Source: Acinetobacter populi (GTDB taxonomy: Bacteria; Pseudomonadota; Gammaproteobacteria; Pseudomonadales; Moraxellaceae). Taken from it: a stretch of DNA of 64,000 bases. Positions 50,471 to 61,462 of this stretch are shown here, piece by piece. Below the pieces are notes generated by a model. That model saw only the letters and a program-made list of their open reading frames with translations, was not told the DNA's origin and searched no databases. Position 1 is the first letter of the stretch; each line of letters begins with the position of its first letter. Location of the stretch: positions 532,480 to 596,479 of the forward strand of contig NZ_NEXX01000002.1 of assembly GCF_002174125.1 (NCBI RefSeq), given 5' to 3'. Both the position numbers and the translations under genes were made by a program.

Positions 50471-51118
50471 TTATGGTAGCAAAGCTAAATAAGTGGATGG
50501 ATTTTGACGTTGACCGGATTTGACCACTTCAAAATGTAAATGTGGACCTGTACAACGACCTGTACAACCTACATTGGCAATATGCTCACCAGCTGTAACA
50601 CGATCACCCACACTCACATTTAAGCGTGAAGCATGCGCATAACGTGTCATATAGCCATTGCCATGATCAATCTCGACATAGTTGCCATAACCTGTACCCC
50701 AACCTGACTTGGTCACAATGCCTGGGCCAGTGGCATAAATCGGTGTGCCGGATGGGGCTGAAAAATCAATACCGGAGTGTTGACGCGTTGAACCGAGAAG
50801 CGTACGCATTCCATATTCGGAACTCACACGAGCATTTTTGATCGGATGGGTCACCATCCATGAACTCAATCCACTATTGGACGCACCATATTTACTGCTT
50901 AAAGTTGCATTATTTAATTCGAGCAGTGCAGCATCTTCCTGATTGTTACCGCTACGATATGAAACTGTGGTGTAAGTCCCTGAACTTAAAGTACGTGATA
51001 ATTGTTCAAGACGATCATTATCGACCACATTATTATTTAAAGACTGGTAATCTGCGAATGCCACAGACATTGCTAAACTCGCAAACGATAACGCAAGTAA
51101 AAAACGACGAATCTGCAT
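50471..51118 (-). CDS. M23 family metallopeptidase (LytM domain)
   Basis: A 215-residue periplasmic peptidase or amidase activator acting on peptidoglycan cross-links. The signal peptide is MQIRRFLLALSFASLAMSVAFA. The LytM domain shows HSGIDFSAPSG (zinc His and Asp), GNYVEIDHGNGYMTRYAH and HLHFEV, so metal ligands are complete. The start at 51118 has GAGG at 8 nt. It is divergent from dciA, as in Pseudomonas next to lpxC-ftsZ. Confidence 0.92.
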   Translation of the reverse strand: MQIRRFLLALSFASLAMSVAFADYQSLNNNVVDNDRLEQLSRTLSSGTYTTVSYRSGNNQEDAALLELNNATLSSKYGASNSGLSSWMVTHPIKNARVSSEYGMRTLLGSTRQHSGIDFSAPSGTPIYATGPGIVTKSGWGTGYGNYVEIDHGNGYMTRYAHASRLNVSVGDRVTAGEHIANVGCTGRCTGPHLHFEVVKSGQRQNPSTYLALLP

Positions 51119-51226
51119 AAATAAACCTCTATTTCCCATCAAGTCTAAGATGTAGCCCTACTTGCACAAGTAGATAAATCGTGCCTAACTATATTCACCT
51201 TTTATCAAGATCGATTCAGGCAAATC

Positions 51227-51691
51227 ATGCATCAGTCAAAACCATTATTTACTGCTTTGTCTCAAGCATCATCACAACCTGTAGGAAACTTTTCGTTTCT
51301 TCAAACACAAGTTGCACAGTGGCAAAAACTTACACTAATAATTCAACCATACTTTCCACCACAAGGGCGTTGGCTGGTTGTCTGTTATCAACATGGTACG
51401 CTTACTATCGCAGGCGATAATCAGGCATTGATTAGTCAGGTGCGATATCTGCAAAGCCAATATATACGGAATTTAAAAGCAATCCCTGCACTAACCGAGC
51501 TAGAACGAATACAAGTCGTCTTGCATTCCACCCCTAAACCAGCTAGCAAAAAGTATACACGAAAAAAACTTTTGTCCAACGAAACTCAACAAGAGTTACG
51601 AGAAGCAGCCCATCTCGTGAAAGACGCTAAGCTTAGCCAAGCTTTACAGCGTTTGGCAAGTGTTGAACAGACAGAAAGTGAAGAAAAATAG
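51227..51691 (+). CDS. dciA: DciA (DUF721) replicative helicase loader
   Basis: DciA is the ancestral helicase loader of bacteria lacking DnaC and helps DnaB onto DNA. The 154-residue protein has a DUF721-like N-terminal KH-like domain (LFTALSQAS, WLVVCYQHGTLTIAG, ALISQVRYLQSQY) and a basic C-terminal tail. It lies divergent from the M23 gene and convergent with lpxC, a neighbourhood conserved in Pseudomonas. The assignment rests on both sequence and context. Confidence 0.8.
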   Translation: MHQSKPLFTALSQASSQPVGNFSFLQTQVAQWQKLTLIIQPYFPPQGRWLVVCYQHGTLTIAGDNQALISQVRYLQSQYIRNLKAIPALTELERIQVVLHSTPKPASKKYTRKKLLSNETQQELREAAHLVKDAKLSQALQRLASVEQTESEEK

Positions 51692-51771
51692 ATCAATATT
51701 AAGCAAAGCCTTGTAACTCAAGGCCTAGATACAATGTAACAATATAACATTGTTATTTAAAACACAATAAC

Positions 51772-52674
51772 TTAGCTCAGCGAAACATATTTAATCGGAC
51801 AAGAATCATCATCATAAAAAGTTACAATTTCATAACTTTCCGGATCGTCTTTAACTGCTCTTAATAATTGATTGTTCAGTGCATGGCCGGATTTAAATGC
51901 AGTGAATTTGGCAATAATCTGATGTCCCAGCAAATATAGATCGCCAATCGCATCAAGCACTTTATGACGCACAAACTCATCAGCAAAGCGTAATCCTTCC
52001 TGATTCACCACGCCCTGTTCGTCCAGACCAATAGCATTGTCCAGATTGGCACCTAGTGCCAGATTATGAGATTGCAGATATTCCAGATCTTTGACAAAGC
52101 CAAATGTACGTGCTTCGCTTACCTGTTCCACAAAGTTTGCAGTCGAGAATAAAATCGAGGTCGATTGATATTTTTTGTCAAAAGCAGGATGGTCAAAATC
52201 AATAGTGAAATTCAGTTCAAAACCATCAAAGGGTTCAAATGTTGCTGTTTTATCATCAATACTGGCATGGATAGGCTTTTTAATTCTTATAAATTTTTTG
52301 GGTTCGGATTGTTCGATTAACTCGCCCTGTAACAACAAATAGATAAATGGACCAGCACTGCCATCCATAATCGGCAACTCTGGTGCATCAACTTCTACAA
52401 TTAAATTATCAATTCCCAAACCAGCAATCGCACTCATCAAATGCTCAATTGTGCCAACTTTGATGTCATCTTTAATCAGGTTAGAGCACATAAAGGCTTC
52501 CTGAATCAGCATGGCCTCGGCAGGGATATCAACATTGGGCTGTAAATCAATACGTCTAAAAACAATACCGCCATCACAGTGATGTGGCAAAAAGTTAATC
52601 TGAACTTTTGCTCCACTATGTAGGCCGATACCACTGGCTCGAACGATTTGTTTGATAGTCCGTTGCTTTAACAT
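51772..52674 (-). CDS. lpxC: UDP-3-O-acyl-GlcNAc deacetylase LpxC
   Basis: LpxC is the committed step of lipid A synthesis, a zinc deacetylase. The 300-residue product has [35 protein letters not shown] and the C-terminal HALNNQLL. Length fits. It is downstream of ftsZ but a terminator lies between, so it should have its own promoter. Confidence 0.97.
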   Translation of the reverse strand: MLKQRTIKQIVRASGIGLHSGAKVQINFLPHHCDGGIVFRRIDLQPNVDIPAEAMLIQEAFMCSNLIKDDIKVGTIEHLMSAIAGLGIDNLIVEVDAPELPIMDGSAGPFIYLLLQGELIEQSEPKKFIRIKKPIHASIDDKTATFEPFDGFELNFTIDFDHPAFDKKYQSTSILFSTANFVEQVSEARTFGFVKDLEYLQSHNLALGANLDNAIGLDEQGVVNQEGLRFADEFVRHKVLDAIGDLYLLGHQIIAKFTAFKSGHALNNQLLRAVKDDPESYEIVTFYDDDSCPIKYVSLS

Positions 52675-52734
52675 ATTTACTTACAACTTTATTGCGAGTT
52701 GCTAAATTAGCATAAATTCTCATTCAACAAAACA

Positions 52735-52768
52735 AAAAAGGACAATAAGTGTACTTACTGTCCTTTTT
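52735..52768 (-). terminator. ftsZ terminator
   Basis: On the minus strand GGACAGTAAG and CTTATTGTCC pair (one G-T) and are followed by a T-run, 25 bp after the ftsZ stop. Confidence 0.75.
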
Positions 52769-52793
52769 CCAGCCGATTTCGGTGCAGAATAAA

Positions 52794-53987
52794 CTACTTA
52801 CGTTGTTGATTCTTTAAATAATCCTGAATACTCATCGGTGTAGGACGAGTATTTGGCGTAGATGCTGTTGATCTGGCTTGTTCATTGACAACTGGAGATT
52901 GTTGCTGACGCAGCTTGTTAATCGCAGGCACATCATCAGCATCGATTGATCCATCTGCCACCTGCTGAGTTGTTACCGCAGCTGATGGATGGGATTTCAC
53001 AGGCACAGGATCTGCATTGCGGGTTAAACCAGTCGCAATTACAGTAACCCGAATTTCATCACGCACATCTGGATCAAATACCGTACCATAGAAGAATTGC
53101 GCTTCATCTTCGTCAACAATTGAACTGACGATATTGGCAATGGTTTTGGCTTCTTTTAAGGTTAAGTCTTCGCCACCGGTAATATTTAACAAAACACCCT
53201 TGGCATTTTTGATATTGACATTATCAAGCAACGGACTACGAATCGCCATTTCGGCGGCTTGTTCGGCACGTTTTTCACCACGACCAATACCAGCCCCCAT
53301 CATGGCATAACCACGTGTACTCATCGCTGTTTTCAAATCGGCGAAATCGAGGTTGATATGACCATGATTAACAACCAGATCAAAAATACTGCGTACTGCA
53401 TTTAACAATACATCATCTGCCTTTTTATAGGCATCTTTCATCGAAATATCGCCATAAACCTCAAGCAGACGCTCATTTGGAATAATAATCAAAGAGTCGA
53501 CATTTTTTTCAAGGTTTTCAATACCCTGTTCTGCGGCTTTTAAACGACGGCGACCTTCAAATTCAAAAGGTGTAGTCACCACACCTACGGTCAACACGCC
53601 CATTTCCTTGGCAACTTCGGCCACAACAGGTGCTGCACCTGTACCGGTACCACCACCCATGCCCGCTGTTACAAACACCATATCGGTGCCTTCAAGATGC
53701 TGACGGATGGTATCGCGAGTTTCTTCTGCTGCTTCACGCCCCACTTCAGGATTAGCGCCTGCACCCAAACCACGTGTACATTGCTCACCAAGCTGGATTT
53801 TATTCGGAGAAGCCATACGATCTAATGCTTGTTTATCTGTGTTGGCACAAACAAATTTTACACCGTTAATCTGCTGTTCGACCATGTTTTGAACAGCATT
53901 GCCGCCACCGCCGCCAACCCCAAAAACTGTAAAACGAGCCTGACCGTTATTATCTGATACTTCGTCTTCTAACAATGTAAATGTCAT
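52794..53987 (-). CDS. ftsZ: Cell division protein FtsZ
   Basis: FtsZ is the tubulin-like division ring GTPase. The 397-residue product has [10 protein letters not shown], the tubulin signature [12 protein letters not shown], and a variable Ala/Pro-rich linker before the conserved C-terminal peptide [11 protein letters not shown] that binds FtsA and ZipA. It lies 140 bp after ftsA. Confidence 0.97.
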   Translation of the reverse strand: MTFTLLEDEVSDNNGQARFTVFGVGGGGGNAVQNMVEQQINGVKFVCANTDKQALDRMASPNKIQLGEQCTRGLGAGANPEVGREAAEETRDTIRQHLEGTDMVFVTAGMGGGTGTGAAPVVAEVAKEMGVLTVGVVTTPFEFEGRRRLKAAEQGIENLEKNVDSLIIIPNERLLEVYGDISMKDAYKKADDVLLNAVRSIFDLVVNHGHINLDFADLKTAMSTRGYAMMGAGIGRGEKRAEQAAEMAIRSPLLDNVNIKNAKGVLLNITGGEDLTLKEAKTIANIVSSIVDEDEAQFFYGTVFDPDVRDEIRVTVIATGLTRNADPVPVKSHPSAAVTTQQVADGSIDADDVPAINKLRQQQSPVVNEQARSTASTPNTRPTPMSIQDYLKNQQRK

Positions 53988-54127
53988 GACCTTCCGACTT
54001 CCAAAATGTTCTAGCAGCCACCGATGCCCGTATACTGCCGTATGCGATAAAGATTAAATATTAGCATGCTGACCCAAGTTTGTGACAGCAACTTGTCAAT
54101 TTATTACAAACAAAAAACATTGTTTGC

Positions 54128-55387
54128 CTAAAACAAGTTCTTCAACTTGTTAAAAGCAACATTACAATGCTCAACCAAACGCTGCCATGAAGATTCAACC
54201 TGATCTTCAGGTTGGGTAACGCTCTGTTCCAGTTCACTTTGGCTAAACATCAACAGACCACTTGCAGTCGTATAAAGTGAACGACGCAAAGCGGGTAATA
54301 ATTCGTCTTTACTATAGACTTGTAATGGCGGATTACCCAAATGTGCAGATACGCCCAGTTTACGACGAGCCAGACTGACTGCACCTTCAATCTGTGCCGC
54401 ATCACCGGTCAGTACGACACCATGATGTAATCCGTCAAGCACACCGTTACGCTCAAGATTTTCTAAAATACGATCAAAGATATCTTCATAACGTGCCACA
54501 ATGATATCTGCCAACTCTATACGGCTAATGGTTTGTGGACCATCAATACCTTGAACCTGAATCATATGGTCAGGTTTAATGACATTATGATCAACACAGC
54601 CATGCAGATTTTTTAAGCGTTCGGCTTCATCTGTGGTGGTTTGCAACACTGCGGCAATATCACGCGTGACATGTTCACCACCAAGTTGCAAAGTACAGGC
54701 AAAGGCCAGATGCCCACCAAAATAAACCGCAATATTGGTTGTTCCCGCACCAATATCAATTAGACAAACGCCATATTCCTTCTCGTCTTTGAGCAAGCTG
54801 GCTTCTGACGTAGCAAGGGTTGAAATCACCATTTTTTCCACACCAATGCCGGCATTTTTTAATGCCTTGTCCAGATTTTGCATGGTACTGATCGGTAACA
54901 TCATCAATTGATAATGTCCGGTGACACTATGAGCCGACAATCCAATCGGATTTTGTACCCATTCATCACTGTCATCGACGGCAAAGCCTAAAGGTACGGC
55001 ACTGGCAAGGTAATAATCTGCGGTCACATGGCTTGCTTTGGCCAGTTCAAGTGCACGGACCAGTTCACTGGTGGTAATGGTCTGATCCTGATTAAGAATA
55101 GGCGTTCGACCAGAGGCATAAAAACTTCGTAATTCGGTACTCGGAATGGCAATCCACGCACTGTGTACACGGCACTCTGCCATGTCTTCTGCTTCCTGTA
55201 CGGCATTTTTAATGGCAGATACAACTTTTTCCAGACTAATGATTTTGCCTTTGTTCATACCACGATTACGTGCGTATGCCATACCGACAACTTCTATTTT
55301 GTCCTGGGCGTGTACCTTGCCGATCAATACCGACACTTTATGTGTTCCAATATCAATTGCCACAACCGATGGAACAGCTTCACTCAT
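54128..55387 (-). CDS. ftsA: Cell division protein FtsA
   Basis: FtsA is the actin-like protein tethering FtsZ to the membrane. The 419-residue product has the N-terminal VVAIDIGTHKVSVLIG phosphate motif, the DIGAGTTNIAV motif and a C-terminal amphipathic helix (LVEHCNVAFNKLKNLF) for membrane attachment. It follows ftsQ by 65 bp. Confidence 0.97.
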   Translation of the reverse strand: MSEAVPSVVAIDIGTHKVSVLIGKVHAQDKIEVVGMAYARNRGMNKGKIISLEKVVSAIKNAVQEAEDMAECRVHSAWIAIPSTELRSFYASGRTPILNQDQTITTSELVRALELAKASHVTADYYLASAVPLGFAVDDSDEWVQNPIGLSAHSVTGHYQLMMLPISTMQNLDKALKNAGIGVEKMVISTLATSEASLLKDEKEYGVCLIDIGAGTTNIAVYFGGHLAFACTLQLGGEHVTRDIAAVLQTTTDEAERLKNLHGCVDHNVIKPDHMIQVQGIDGPQTISRIELADIIVARYEDIFDRILENLERNGVLDGLHHGVVLTGDAAQIEGAVSLARRKLGVSAHLGNPPLQVYSKDELLPALRRSLYTTASGLLMFSQSELEQSVTQPEDQVESSWQRLVEHCNVAFNKLKNLF

Positions 55388-55452
55388 TACTCATTACCAT
55401 ATTTGTTGTTGAAACTGCAAAATACAGTCTTTGGTTAAATTTAAATGCCCTA

Positions 55453-56304
55453 TTATGGGGTTTGTGGTCCCTGTGCCGCAACATCAATTACAGGTTCTGC
55501 AACAATAAAGTGCCCATTTACAATCTGTGGTGGCTGGGAATTTTTCCATTGGATCGCCAAACCATTGCGATAACGCAAATCAATCGCGGCAATTTTATCC
55601 CAGACCTGTTGTAAATCTGCTTTTGACAGTTCACTTAGACGTTGTAATTTACTCATGGTCTGATCCTGATCGACGATAACCCGCAAACCGTTATCAAATT
55701 GCATAAACCAAGTCATACGTTCGGTTAAATATAATTCTTTTAGATGTAAATTCATTGGCTCAAACATCTGACTGATATCGCGATATTTGGTCATCATCAC
55801 ACGGGATTGACTTATAGGTCCATGTAATAAAGGTAAGTTGGCCGTATCTACCTGTTGAATCGGTTTAAATACCACACCATCATCACTGAGCAAACGGCCA
55901 GTCCCCCAACGTGCAATGGCATGTCGTGGCGTTACACGAATCACGAGGGAATCGGGCCATGCTCTAGATACCACCACTCGATCAACCCATGATAGGGCCA
56001 GTGTATGATCACGAATTTGTTCTAGATCTGCGGTAAAATAGCTGCCTTGAATATCCTTGTCCAGAAATGTAGTCAAATACTGTTGTTCGGCAGGGGTTAC
56101 CCCAATAATCTGGATATGAGCAATTTTTGCCTGTTGCATGCGTTGCCACAACACATACCCACCGAATAATAATACGGCACAGGCCAGCACCAGCAACAAC
56201 CAGCTCCCCCACTCAAAAGCCTTGTCTTTAAGCTCTGGTGGCTTGTCATGGATTGAGGTCGTTGCAGGTTTGCGTCGACGTAATGAAACCGGAAGCTGTG
56301 CCAT
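55453..56304 (-). CDS. ftsQ: Cell division protein FtsQ
   Basis: FtsQ is a single-pass division protein that scaffolds the divisome. The 283-residue product has a cytoplasmic basic N-terminus, a transmembrane helix (about residues 33-52, WLLLVLACAVLLFGGYV), a POTRA domain (IAHIQIIGVTPAEQQYL) and a beta domain with VVSRAWPDSLVIRV. It starts 12 bp after ddl. Confidence 0.93.
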   Translation of the reverse strand: MAQLPVSLRRRKPATTSIHDKPPELKDKAFEWGSWLLLVLACAVLLFGGYVLWQRMQQAKIAHIQIIGVTPAEQQYLTTFLDKDIQGSYFTADLEQIRDHTLALSWVDRVVVSRAWPDSLVIRVTPRHAIARWGTGRLLSDDGVVFKPIQQVDTANLPLLHGPISQSRVMMTKYRDISQMFEPMNLHLKELYLTERMTWFMQFDNGLRVIVDQDQTMSKLQRLSELSKADLQQVWDKIAAIDLRYRNGLAIQWKNSQPPQIVNGHFIVAEPVIDVAAQGPQTP

Positions 56305-56316
56305 ATAATCGTATTC

Positions 56317-57237
56317 TTAGTTTAATGTCTGCTCAAGTATGGTCAAACACAATTGATCGAAACTATAACCGACTGCCTGCGCAGCTTTTGGCACCAAAGA
56401 ATGATCTGTCATGCCGGGTACGGTGTTGACTTCAAGTAACCAGAAATTACCTTCTTCATCCTGCATGGCATCAATACGCCCCCAACCAGATGCACCAACG
56501 GCTTGAAAAGCTCTTAGTGCAAGTTGTTGTAGGTTCTTTTCTTCCTGCTCGGACAAACCGCTTGGAATCCCATAGGTGGTGTCATTACGATTATATTTTG
56601 ATTCATAATCATAAAATGCCACATCCTTTGGTGGTTCCAGACGAATCACCGGTAAAGCCTGACCATTTAGAATGATCACAGTAAATTCACGACCTGAAAT
56701 CCATTTTTCTGCCATGACAATTGAATCATGTACCGTGGCTTTGGACAATGCTGCGGCAAAATCTTCGACTTTTTCAACCTTGCTCATACCAATACTTGAA
56801 CCTTCATGTACTGGTTTGATAATGACAGGTAAAGCCAGATCCTGTGCCACTTTTTCAAAATCACTTTGGGGTGAAATCAGACGATAAGGTGCCGTCGGTA
56901 AATCACTGCCTTGCCAGATTTGCTTGGTCTTTACTTTGTCCATCCCAATGGCAGAGCCCTGTACACCAGTTCCGGTATAAGGCACATTCAACCATTCCAA
57001 CACGCCTTGAATCTGACCATCTTCACCGCCACGACCATGCAAGACGATAAAAGCACGATCATAATTTTTCAATTCTGTGACATCTGTGGTCAGCGGATCA
57101 AATGCTTCGGCATCGACACCAGAACGTAACAGTGCATCAAGCACTGCCTGTCCGCTATTTAAAGAGACCTGACGTTCCGCAGATTTTCCACCCAGTAAAA
57201 CAGCAACTTTTCCGAATTTTTCTTGCACCTGTGTCAC
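56317..57237 (-). CDS. ddl: D-alanine-D-alanine ligase
   Basis: Ddl makes the D-Ala-D-Ala dipeptide for peptidoglycan. From the GTG at 57237 the product is 306 residues, reading MTQVQEKFGKVAVLLGGKSA, with AAGGA 7 nt upstream. The frame opens with TTG at 57258, less likely. ATP-grasp motifs include KPVHEGSSIGMSKV and LLEVNTVPGMTDHSLVPKAA. It lies 33 bp from murC. Confidence 0.95.
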   Translation of the reverse strand: MTQVQEKFGKVAVLLGGKSAERQVSLNSGQAVLDALLRSGVDAEAFDPLTTDVTELKNYDRAFIVLHGRGGEDGQIQGVLEWLNVPYTGTGVQGSAIGMDKVKTKQIWQGSDLPTAPYRLISPQSDFEKVAQDLALPVIIKPVHEGSSIGMSKVEKVEDFAAALSKATVHDSIVMAEKWISGREFTVIILNGQALPVIRLEPPKDVAFYDYESKYNRNDTTYGIPSGLSEQEEKNLQQLALRAFQAVGASGWGRIDAMQDEEGNFWLLEVNTVPGMTDHSLVPKAAQAVGYSFDQLCLTILEQTLN

Positions 57238-57270
57238 GGTGAATTCCTTAACAATCAAAGTAAATAAAAA

Positions 57271-58737
57271 TTAAAACGATAAATAAAGCTGATGCTGTGC
57301 CAATTCTACTGAAACTGCACCGACATTACCTGCACCTTGTGTAAGCAAAAGATCATTTGGTTGTAACAAATTCTTTAAAATTTCTGGCAACTGCGTATCG
57401 ACAGGATCAACCACAATCGGATCAACCTGTCCCCGCAAGCGTAAACTACGGGCAAGTGTACGGCTATCTGCCCCCACAATCGGTTTTTCACCCGCAGGAT
57501 AAACTTCCATTAATAACAATACATCGACTTTGGACAACACTTCAACAAAATCATCAAAGCAATCTCGGGTGCGGCTAAAACGATGCGGCTGAAACAACAT
57601 CACCAGACGACGATCGGGATGGCTTTGGCGGGCAGCTTTAATGGTAGCTTCCACTTCTTTGGGATGATGACCATAATCATCTACCAGTTTTACGTTTCCA
57701 TCGCCCAATGCGAACTCGCCTTGCACCTGAAAACGACGACCAACGCCACTAAAGCTTTCCAGCGCACGGGCAATTGCCGCATCAGAAACCCCTTCATCCG
57801 TCGCCACACCAATCGCAGCCAGCGCATTTAAAATATTATGTAATCCTGGCTGATTAATGGTTAAACGCAGTGGTTCATGTGCTTTGCGTAATACGGTAAA
57901 GTGCGACTGCATACCATCTTGTTCGACATCAATTGCACGAATATCGTTATCTTCACCAAAACCATAAGTCAGAATAGGACGACCAACACGGGGAATAATT
58001 TCCTGAATATTGGCATCATCACCGCAGACCACAGCCAAACCATAAAATGGCAATTTTTGCAGGAATTGTACAAAGGTATTTTTTAGATTATCAAAACTAC
58101 CACCATACGTATCCATATGATCGGCATCAATATTGGTCACAATGGCTGCCATCGGCTCCAGATATAAAAAGGAGGCATCGGACTCATCCGCTTCGGCCAC
58201 AATATAACGACTCGCACCAAGGGCAGCATTGACACCGGTACGGTTAAGCAAACCACCGATCACATAGGTCGGATCGAGATTTTCTTCTGCCAGCATACAG
58301 GTTAGCAAACTGGTGGTCGTGGTTTTACCATGCGTCCCGGCAACGGCAATACCATGACGATAACGCATCAATTCACCCAGCATTTCCGCGCGACGCACCA
58401 CAGGAATACGTTTTTCTAGAGCACTTTTAATTTCCGGATTCTCTGGATCGATAGCGGTTGAAACCACCAATACATTGGCACCTTCGATATTTTTGGCATC
58501 ATGACCAATAAAGACCTTAATGCCATTTTCTTCAAGCTGAGCAGTCGTTTTGGAAGCTTTAATGTCTGAACCCGAGACGCAATAGCCTTGATTCTTTAGA
58601 ACTTCGGCAATCCCACACATCCCTGCCCCACCGATCCCGACAAAATGGATGTGTTTAATCCGGCGCATTTCTGGAATTTTAATTAATTGTGCAGTGTTTT
58701 TCTTCACGGTTGAATTTTCAGGCATGGAATGACTCAT
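57271..58737 (-). CDS. murC: UDP-N-acetylmuramate-L-alanine ligase MurC
   Basis: MurC adds L-alanine to UDP-MurNAc. The 488-residue product has [17 protein letters not shown], the ATP loop [22 protein letters not shown] and the FQPHRFSRT motif of the C-terminal domain. The murG stop and the murC start overlap by one base in TAATG. Confidence 0.97.
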   Translation of the reverse strand: MSHSMPENSTVKKNTAQLIKIPEMRRIKHIHFVGIGGAGMCGIAEVLKNQGYCVSGSDIKASKTTAQLEENGIKVFIGHDAKNIEGANVLVVSTAIDPENPEIKSALEKRIPVVRRAEMLGELMRYRHGIAVAGTHGKTTTTSLLTCMLAEENLDPTYVIGGLLNRTGVNAALGASRYIVAEADESDASFLYLEPMAAIVTNIDADHMDTYGGSFDNLKNTFVQFLQKLPFYGLAVVCGDDANIQEIIPRVGRPILTYGFGEDNDIRAIDVEQDGMQSHFTVLRKAHEPLRLTINQPGLHNILNALAAIGVATDEGVSDAAIARALESFSGVGRRFQVQGEFALGDGNVKLVDDYGHHPKEVEATIKAARQSHPDRRLVMLFQPHRFSRTRDCFDDFVEVLSKVDVLLLMEVYPAGEKPIVGADSRTLARSLRLRGQVDPIVVDPVDTQLPEILKNLLQPNDLLLTQGAGNVGAVSVELAQHQLYLSF

Positions 58738-59843
58738 TATGATAAAGCTTCAATTAAATTTGCAACTTCAGATGTTGCTTGGGTCTGGGCTTGTTGTCTG
58801 GCTTTGACCGCCATCTCTGCAAGCACTTGGCGGTTCATTAATGGCTGCAATAATATTGCCAGACTTTCCGAAGTCATGCTGGCCTGCTGACAAATTTTTG
58901 CAGCACCAACATCAGCCAGATAATGTGCATTTGCAGTTTGATGATCATCCACTGCAATCGGCAACGGCACAAAAATAGCAGCCACACCAGCGGTTGCAAT
59001 TTCGGTGACTGTTAATGCACCAGCACGGCAAATAATTAAATCTGCATCTGAATAGGCCTGTGCCATATCTTCAATAAATGGCACAACATCTGCCTGAAAA
59101 CCATCAACCTTATCCAAGGTCTGATAACGTTGCTGAGTGGCATCAAGTTGTTGCTGCCCACATTGATGATACACTGATAAAGGCAATTGTAAGGCCGTTA
59201 ATGCAGCCGGAATACGCTCATTTAAGGCTTGTGCACCCAAAGAACCGCCGACAATTAATACCCGTAAAGGTTGTTGCTGACTGGTCCGCTGATCATAACG
59301 CCATTGTGGCGACAAAATTTCACAAATTTCCTTACGTACCGGATTGCCCGTGGTGACAATATTGGCTTTGGCCGGAAAAGTATTTGGAAATGCCTGACAT
59401 ATGGTTTTGGCAATGCGTGCCAATTGTGTATTAGTAAAACCGGCAACTGCATTTTGCTCATGAATAAGAATAGGAATACCGAGCAAACGGGCAGCCAATC
59501 CTCCTGGACCTGCGACATAACCGCCAAATCCTGCTACGGCATCAATATTATGCGTTTTCATGATACGCATTGCCGATAAAGTGGCTTTTAGAATTTTAAA
59601 AGGTGCAGCCAATTTACGAATTAAACCATTGCCACGTACACCCTGAATATCAATCTGATAAATGGCAATATCATCATGCTGCTTTAACAGACGATTTTCC
59701 ATACCGGCAGGTGTCGCCAGCCAGCAGACTTGATGACCACGTTGTTGTAATTCCTTGGCAACTGCCAAAGCAGGAAAGACATGACCACCAGTTCCAGCGG
59801 CCATCATCATAATATTTCGGGGTTTTGTTTGATTTTCTGTCAC
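58737..59843 (-). CDS. murG: UDP-N-acetylglucosamine transferase MurG
   Basis: MurG transfers GlcNAc to lipid I, giving lipid II. The 368-residue product has the N-terminal [16 protein letters not shown] motif, the G-loop 2 region [11 protein letters not shown], and the C-terminal [26 protein letters not shown]. First gene of murG-murC-ddl-ftsQ-ftsA-ftsZ. Confidence 0.96.
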   Translation of the reverse strand: MTENQTKPRNIMMMAAGTGGHVFPALAVAKELQQRGHQVCWLATPAGMENRLLKQHDDIAIYQIDIQGVRGNGLIRKLAAPFKILKATLSAMRIMKTHNIDAVAGFGGYVAGPGGLAARLLGIPILIHEQNAVAGFTNTQLARIAKTICQAFPNTFPAKANIVTTGNPVRKEICEILSPQWRYDQRTSQQQPLRVLIVGGSLGAQALNERIPAALTALQLPLSVYHQCGQQQLDATQQRYQTLDKVDGFQADVVPFIEDMAQAYSDADLIICRAGALTVTEIATAGVAAIFVPLPIAVDDHQTANAHYLADVGAAKICQQASMTSESLAILLQPLMNRQVLAEMAVKARQQAQTQATSEVANLIEALS

Positions 59844-60086
59844 GAGCTTTTAACAAGAATAAAGACAATATTGCCGATTTCATTGTAATGCCAAAGTCAT
59901 ATAACGCAAATAGGTTTTTGTCACAGAATCATTTCCATAGCGGATTAACGGCATACCGAGTATTCATCTCGGATTACATCAGCTAAAGATCAAGTCTCAA
60001 TACGCCCTCCCTTGTATCTTGTCTTTATTTTGACTAGGGTTTATAACTGTGCAGCAAACCATTCCCCTATTCATTTAGAAAACTTT

Positions 60087-60998
60087 ATGATTATTCGTAA
60101 TAAAAGTAACAGTTTTGCTTTGTTATTTTCATGGCAAGGTACAATTTTACCCAAGGTTTTACCTGCACTGATTATCCTGATGCTATGTTCAGCAGCGATT
60201 GGGGCATTAACCATCCACCAAATCGTACATGTGCCCGAAGTCCCCAGCATTGGATTTACCATTTTCGGGGTGATCCTATCGATTTTTTTGGGCTTTCGAA
60301 ATACGGCTTGTTATGACCGCTGGTGGGAAGGTCGAAAACTTTGGGGTGCACTGATTGCCAATACACGTCATATGGTGCGAGATAGCCATGTTTTAAGTGA
60401 TGTACGACGTGAACGTATTTTGCATCAAATGCTGATTTTTACCAATTTATTACGGGATCGCTTGCGCCATCAAACTGCCCATCCAACACGGTTTTTGGAA
60501 TATGGGCGGATCAATGAACATACTGTGCATAAGCTTAACCAACATATCAATGCGCCACAATTTACCCTAGAGAAAATTCAGAAAGAGCTCATCAATGCCT
60601 TAAAGGTCGGTGAAATCAGCGATATTGTCTATAGTACGTTGAATCATCATGTGGTCGAGATGGGAAATATTCAGGCAGGCTGTGACCGTATTGCCAGTAC
60701 ACCATTGCCATTTGCCTATTCGGTTTTACTGCATCGTGCAGTCTATTGTTTTTGCATTATGCTGCCTTTTAGTCTGGAATCTGTTCTAGGGATCTGGACG
60801 CCTTTTCTGGTCGGCTTACTGGCATATATGTTTTTGGGACTCGATGCCTTAAGTGCACAACTGGAAGAACCTTTTGGCGTACAGGAAAATGATTTGCCAC
60901 TGGATTCCATTGTACGCCTCATCGAGCGTGAAACCTTAAGTTCACTGGGAGAACATTTACCGCCAGCTATACAGGCCGAACGGCATAACTTGTTATAA
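60087..60998 (+). CDS. Bestrophin/UPF0187-family membrane protein
   Basis: A 303-residue membrane protein of the bacterial bestrophin family, putative chloride or cation channels. It shows an N-terminal hydrophobic hairpin with FGVILSIFLGFRNTACYDRWWEGRKLWG, the family signature, and further hydrophobic stretches near 210-265. The frame opens with TTG at 60012, but the ATG at 60087 (MIIRNKSNSFALLFSW) is preferred. It is divergent from murG. Confidence 0.85.
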   Translation: MIIRNKSNSFALLFSWQGTILPKVLPALIILMLCSAAIGALTIHQIVHVPEVPSIGFTIFGVILSIFLGFRNTACYDRWWEGRKLWGALIANTRHMVRDSHVLSDVRRERILHQMLIFTNLLRDRLRHQTAHPTRFLEYGRINEHTVHKLNQHINAPQFTLEKIQKELINALKVGEISDIVYSTLNHHVVEMGNIQAGCDRIASTPLPFAYSVLLHRAVYCFCIMLPFSLESVLGIWTPFLVGLLAYMFLGLDALSAQLEEPFGVQENDLPLDSIVRLIERETLSSLGEHLPPAIQAERHNLL

Positions 60999-61029
60999 TG
61001 ATCCATCTGCTAAACGAGAGAAAAATCAC

Positions 61030-61380
61030 ATGTTAAAAATTTATGGCATTAAAAATTGCAGTACCATGAAAAAGGCATTTACTGCACTTGATGAGCAAGG
61101 TTTAAGTTATGAATTTCATGATTATAAAAAACAGGGTATTGATGCAGATACCTTGAATACCTGGCTAAAACACGTTAATCAGGACCTATTACTCAATAAA
61201 AAAGGTACAACATGGAAAAAACTGACGCCAGAACAGCAGGCCTTTGCACTGGAAAACCAGAGTCAACTGGTAGAAAGTTTAATTGCACATCCGAGTATGA
61301 TTAAACGCCCTGTGCTGGAAACCGACCAAGGTATTTTAGTTGGTTTTGATCCAGCACAATATGCACAGTTAAACGGGTAA
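61030..61380 (+). CDS. ArsC/Spx-family protein, YffB-like
   Basis: A 116-residue thioredoxin-fold protein of the ArsC/Spx class. It has the single N-terminal Cys in YGIKNCSTMKKAF (Cys10) and RP in IKRPVLET, but not the C-X-X-C. YffB-like proteins may be glutathione-related reductases; the true role is unknown. It lies 32 bp after the bestrophin gene, so they could be co-transcribed. Confidence 0.85.
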   Translation: MLKIYGIKNCSTMKKAFTALDEQGLSYEFHDYKKQGIDADTLNTWLKHVNQDLLLNKKGTTWKKLTPEQQAFALENQSQLVESLIAHPSMIKRPVLETDQGILVGFDPAQYAQLNG

Positions 61381-61403
61381 ATATTTATATTCTTTTTTTC
61401 GGG

Positions 61404-61444
61404 AATAAACCTGATTTGAACTAAAGACTCTAATCAGGTTTATT
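61404..61444. terminator. Shared hairpin between the YffB-like gene and tpgA
   Basis: AATAAACCTGATT and AATCAGGTTTATT form a perfect 13-bp stem with a 15-nt loop between the two convergent genes. T-rich sequence follows on the plus strand. Confidence 0.65.
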
Positions 61445-61462
61445 TCTTAAATAAAAACAACG

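Noticed and set aside
51708..51724. GCCTTG-TAACT-CAAGGC hairpin between dciA and lpxC as terminator
   Set aside because: Short stem without a T-run on either strand; too weak to call.
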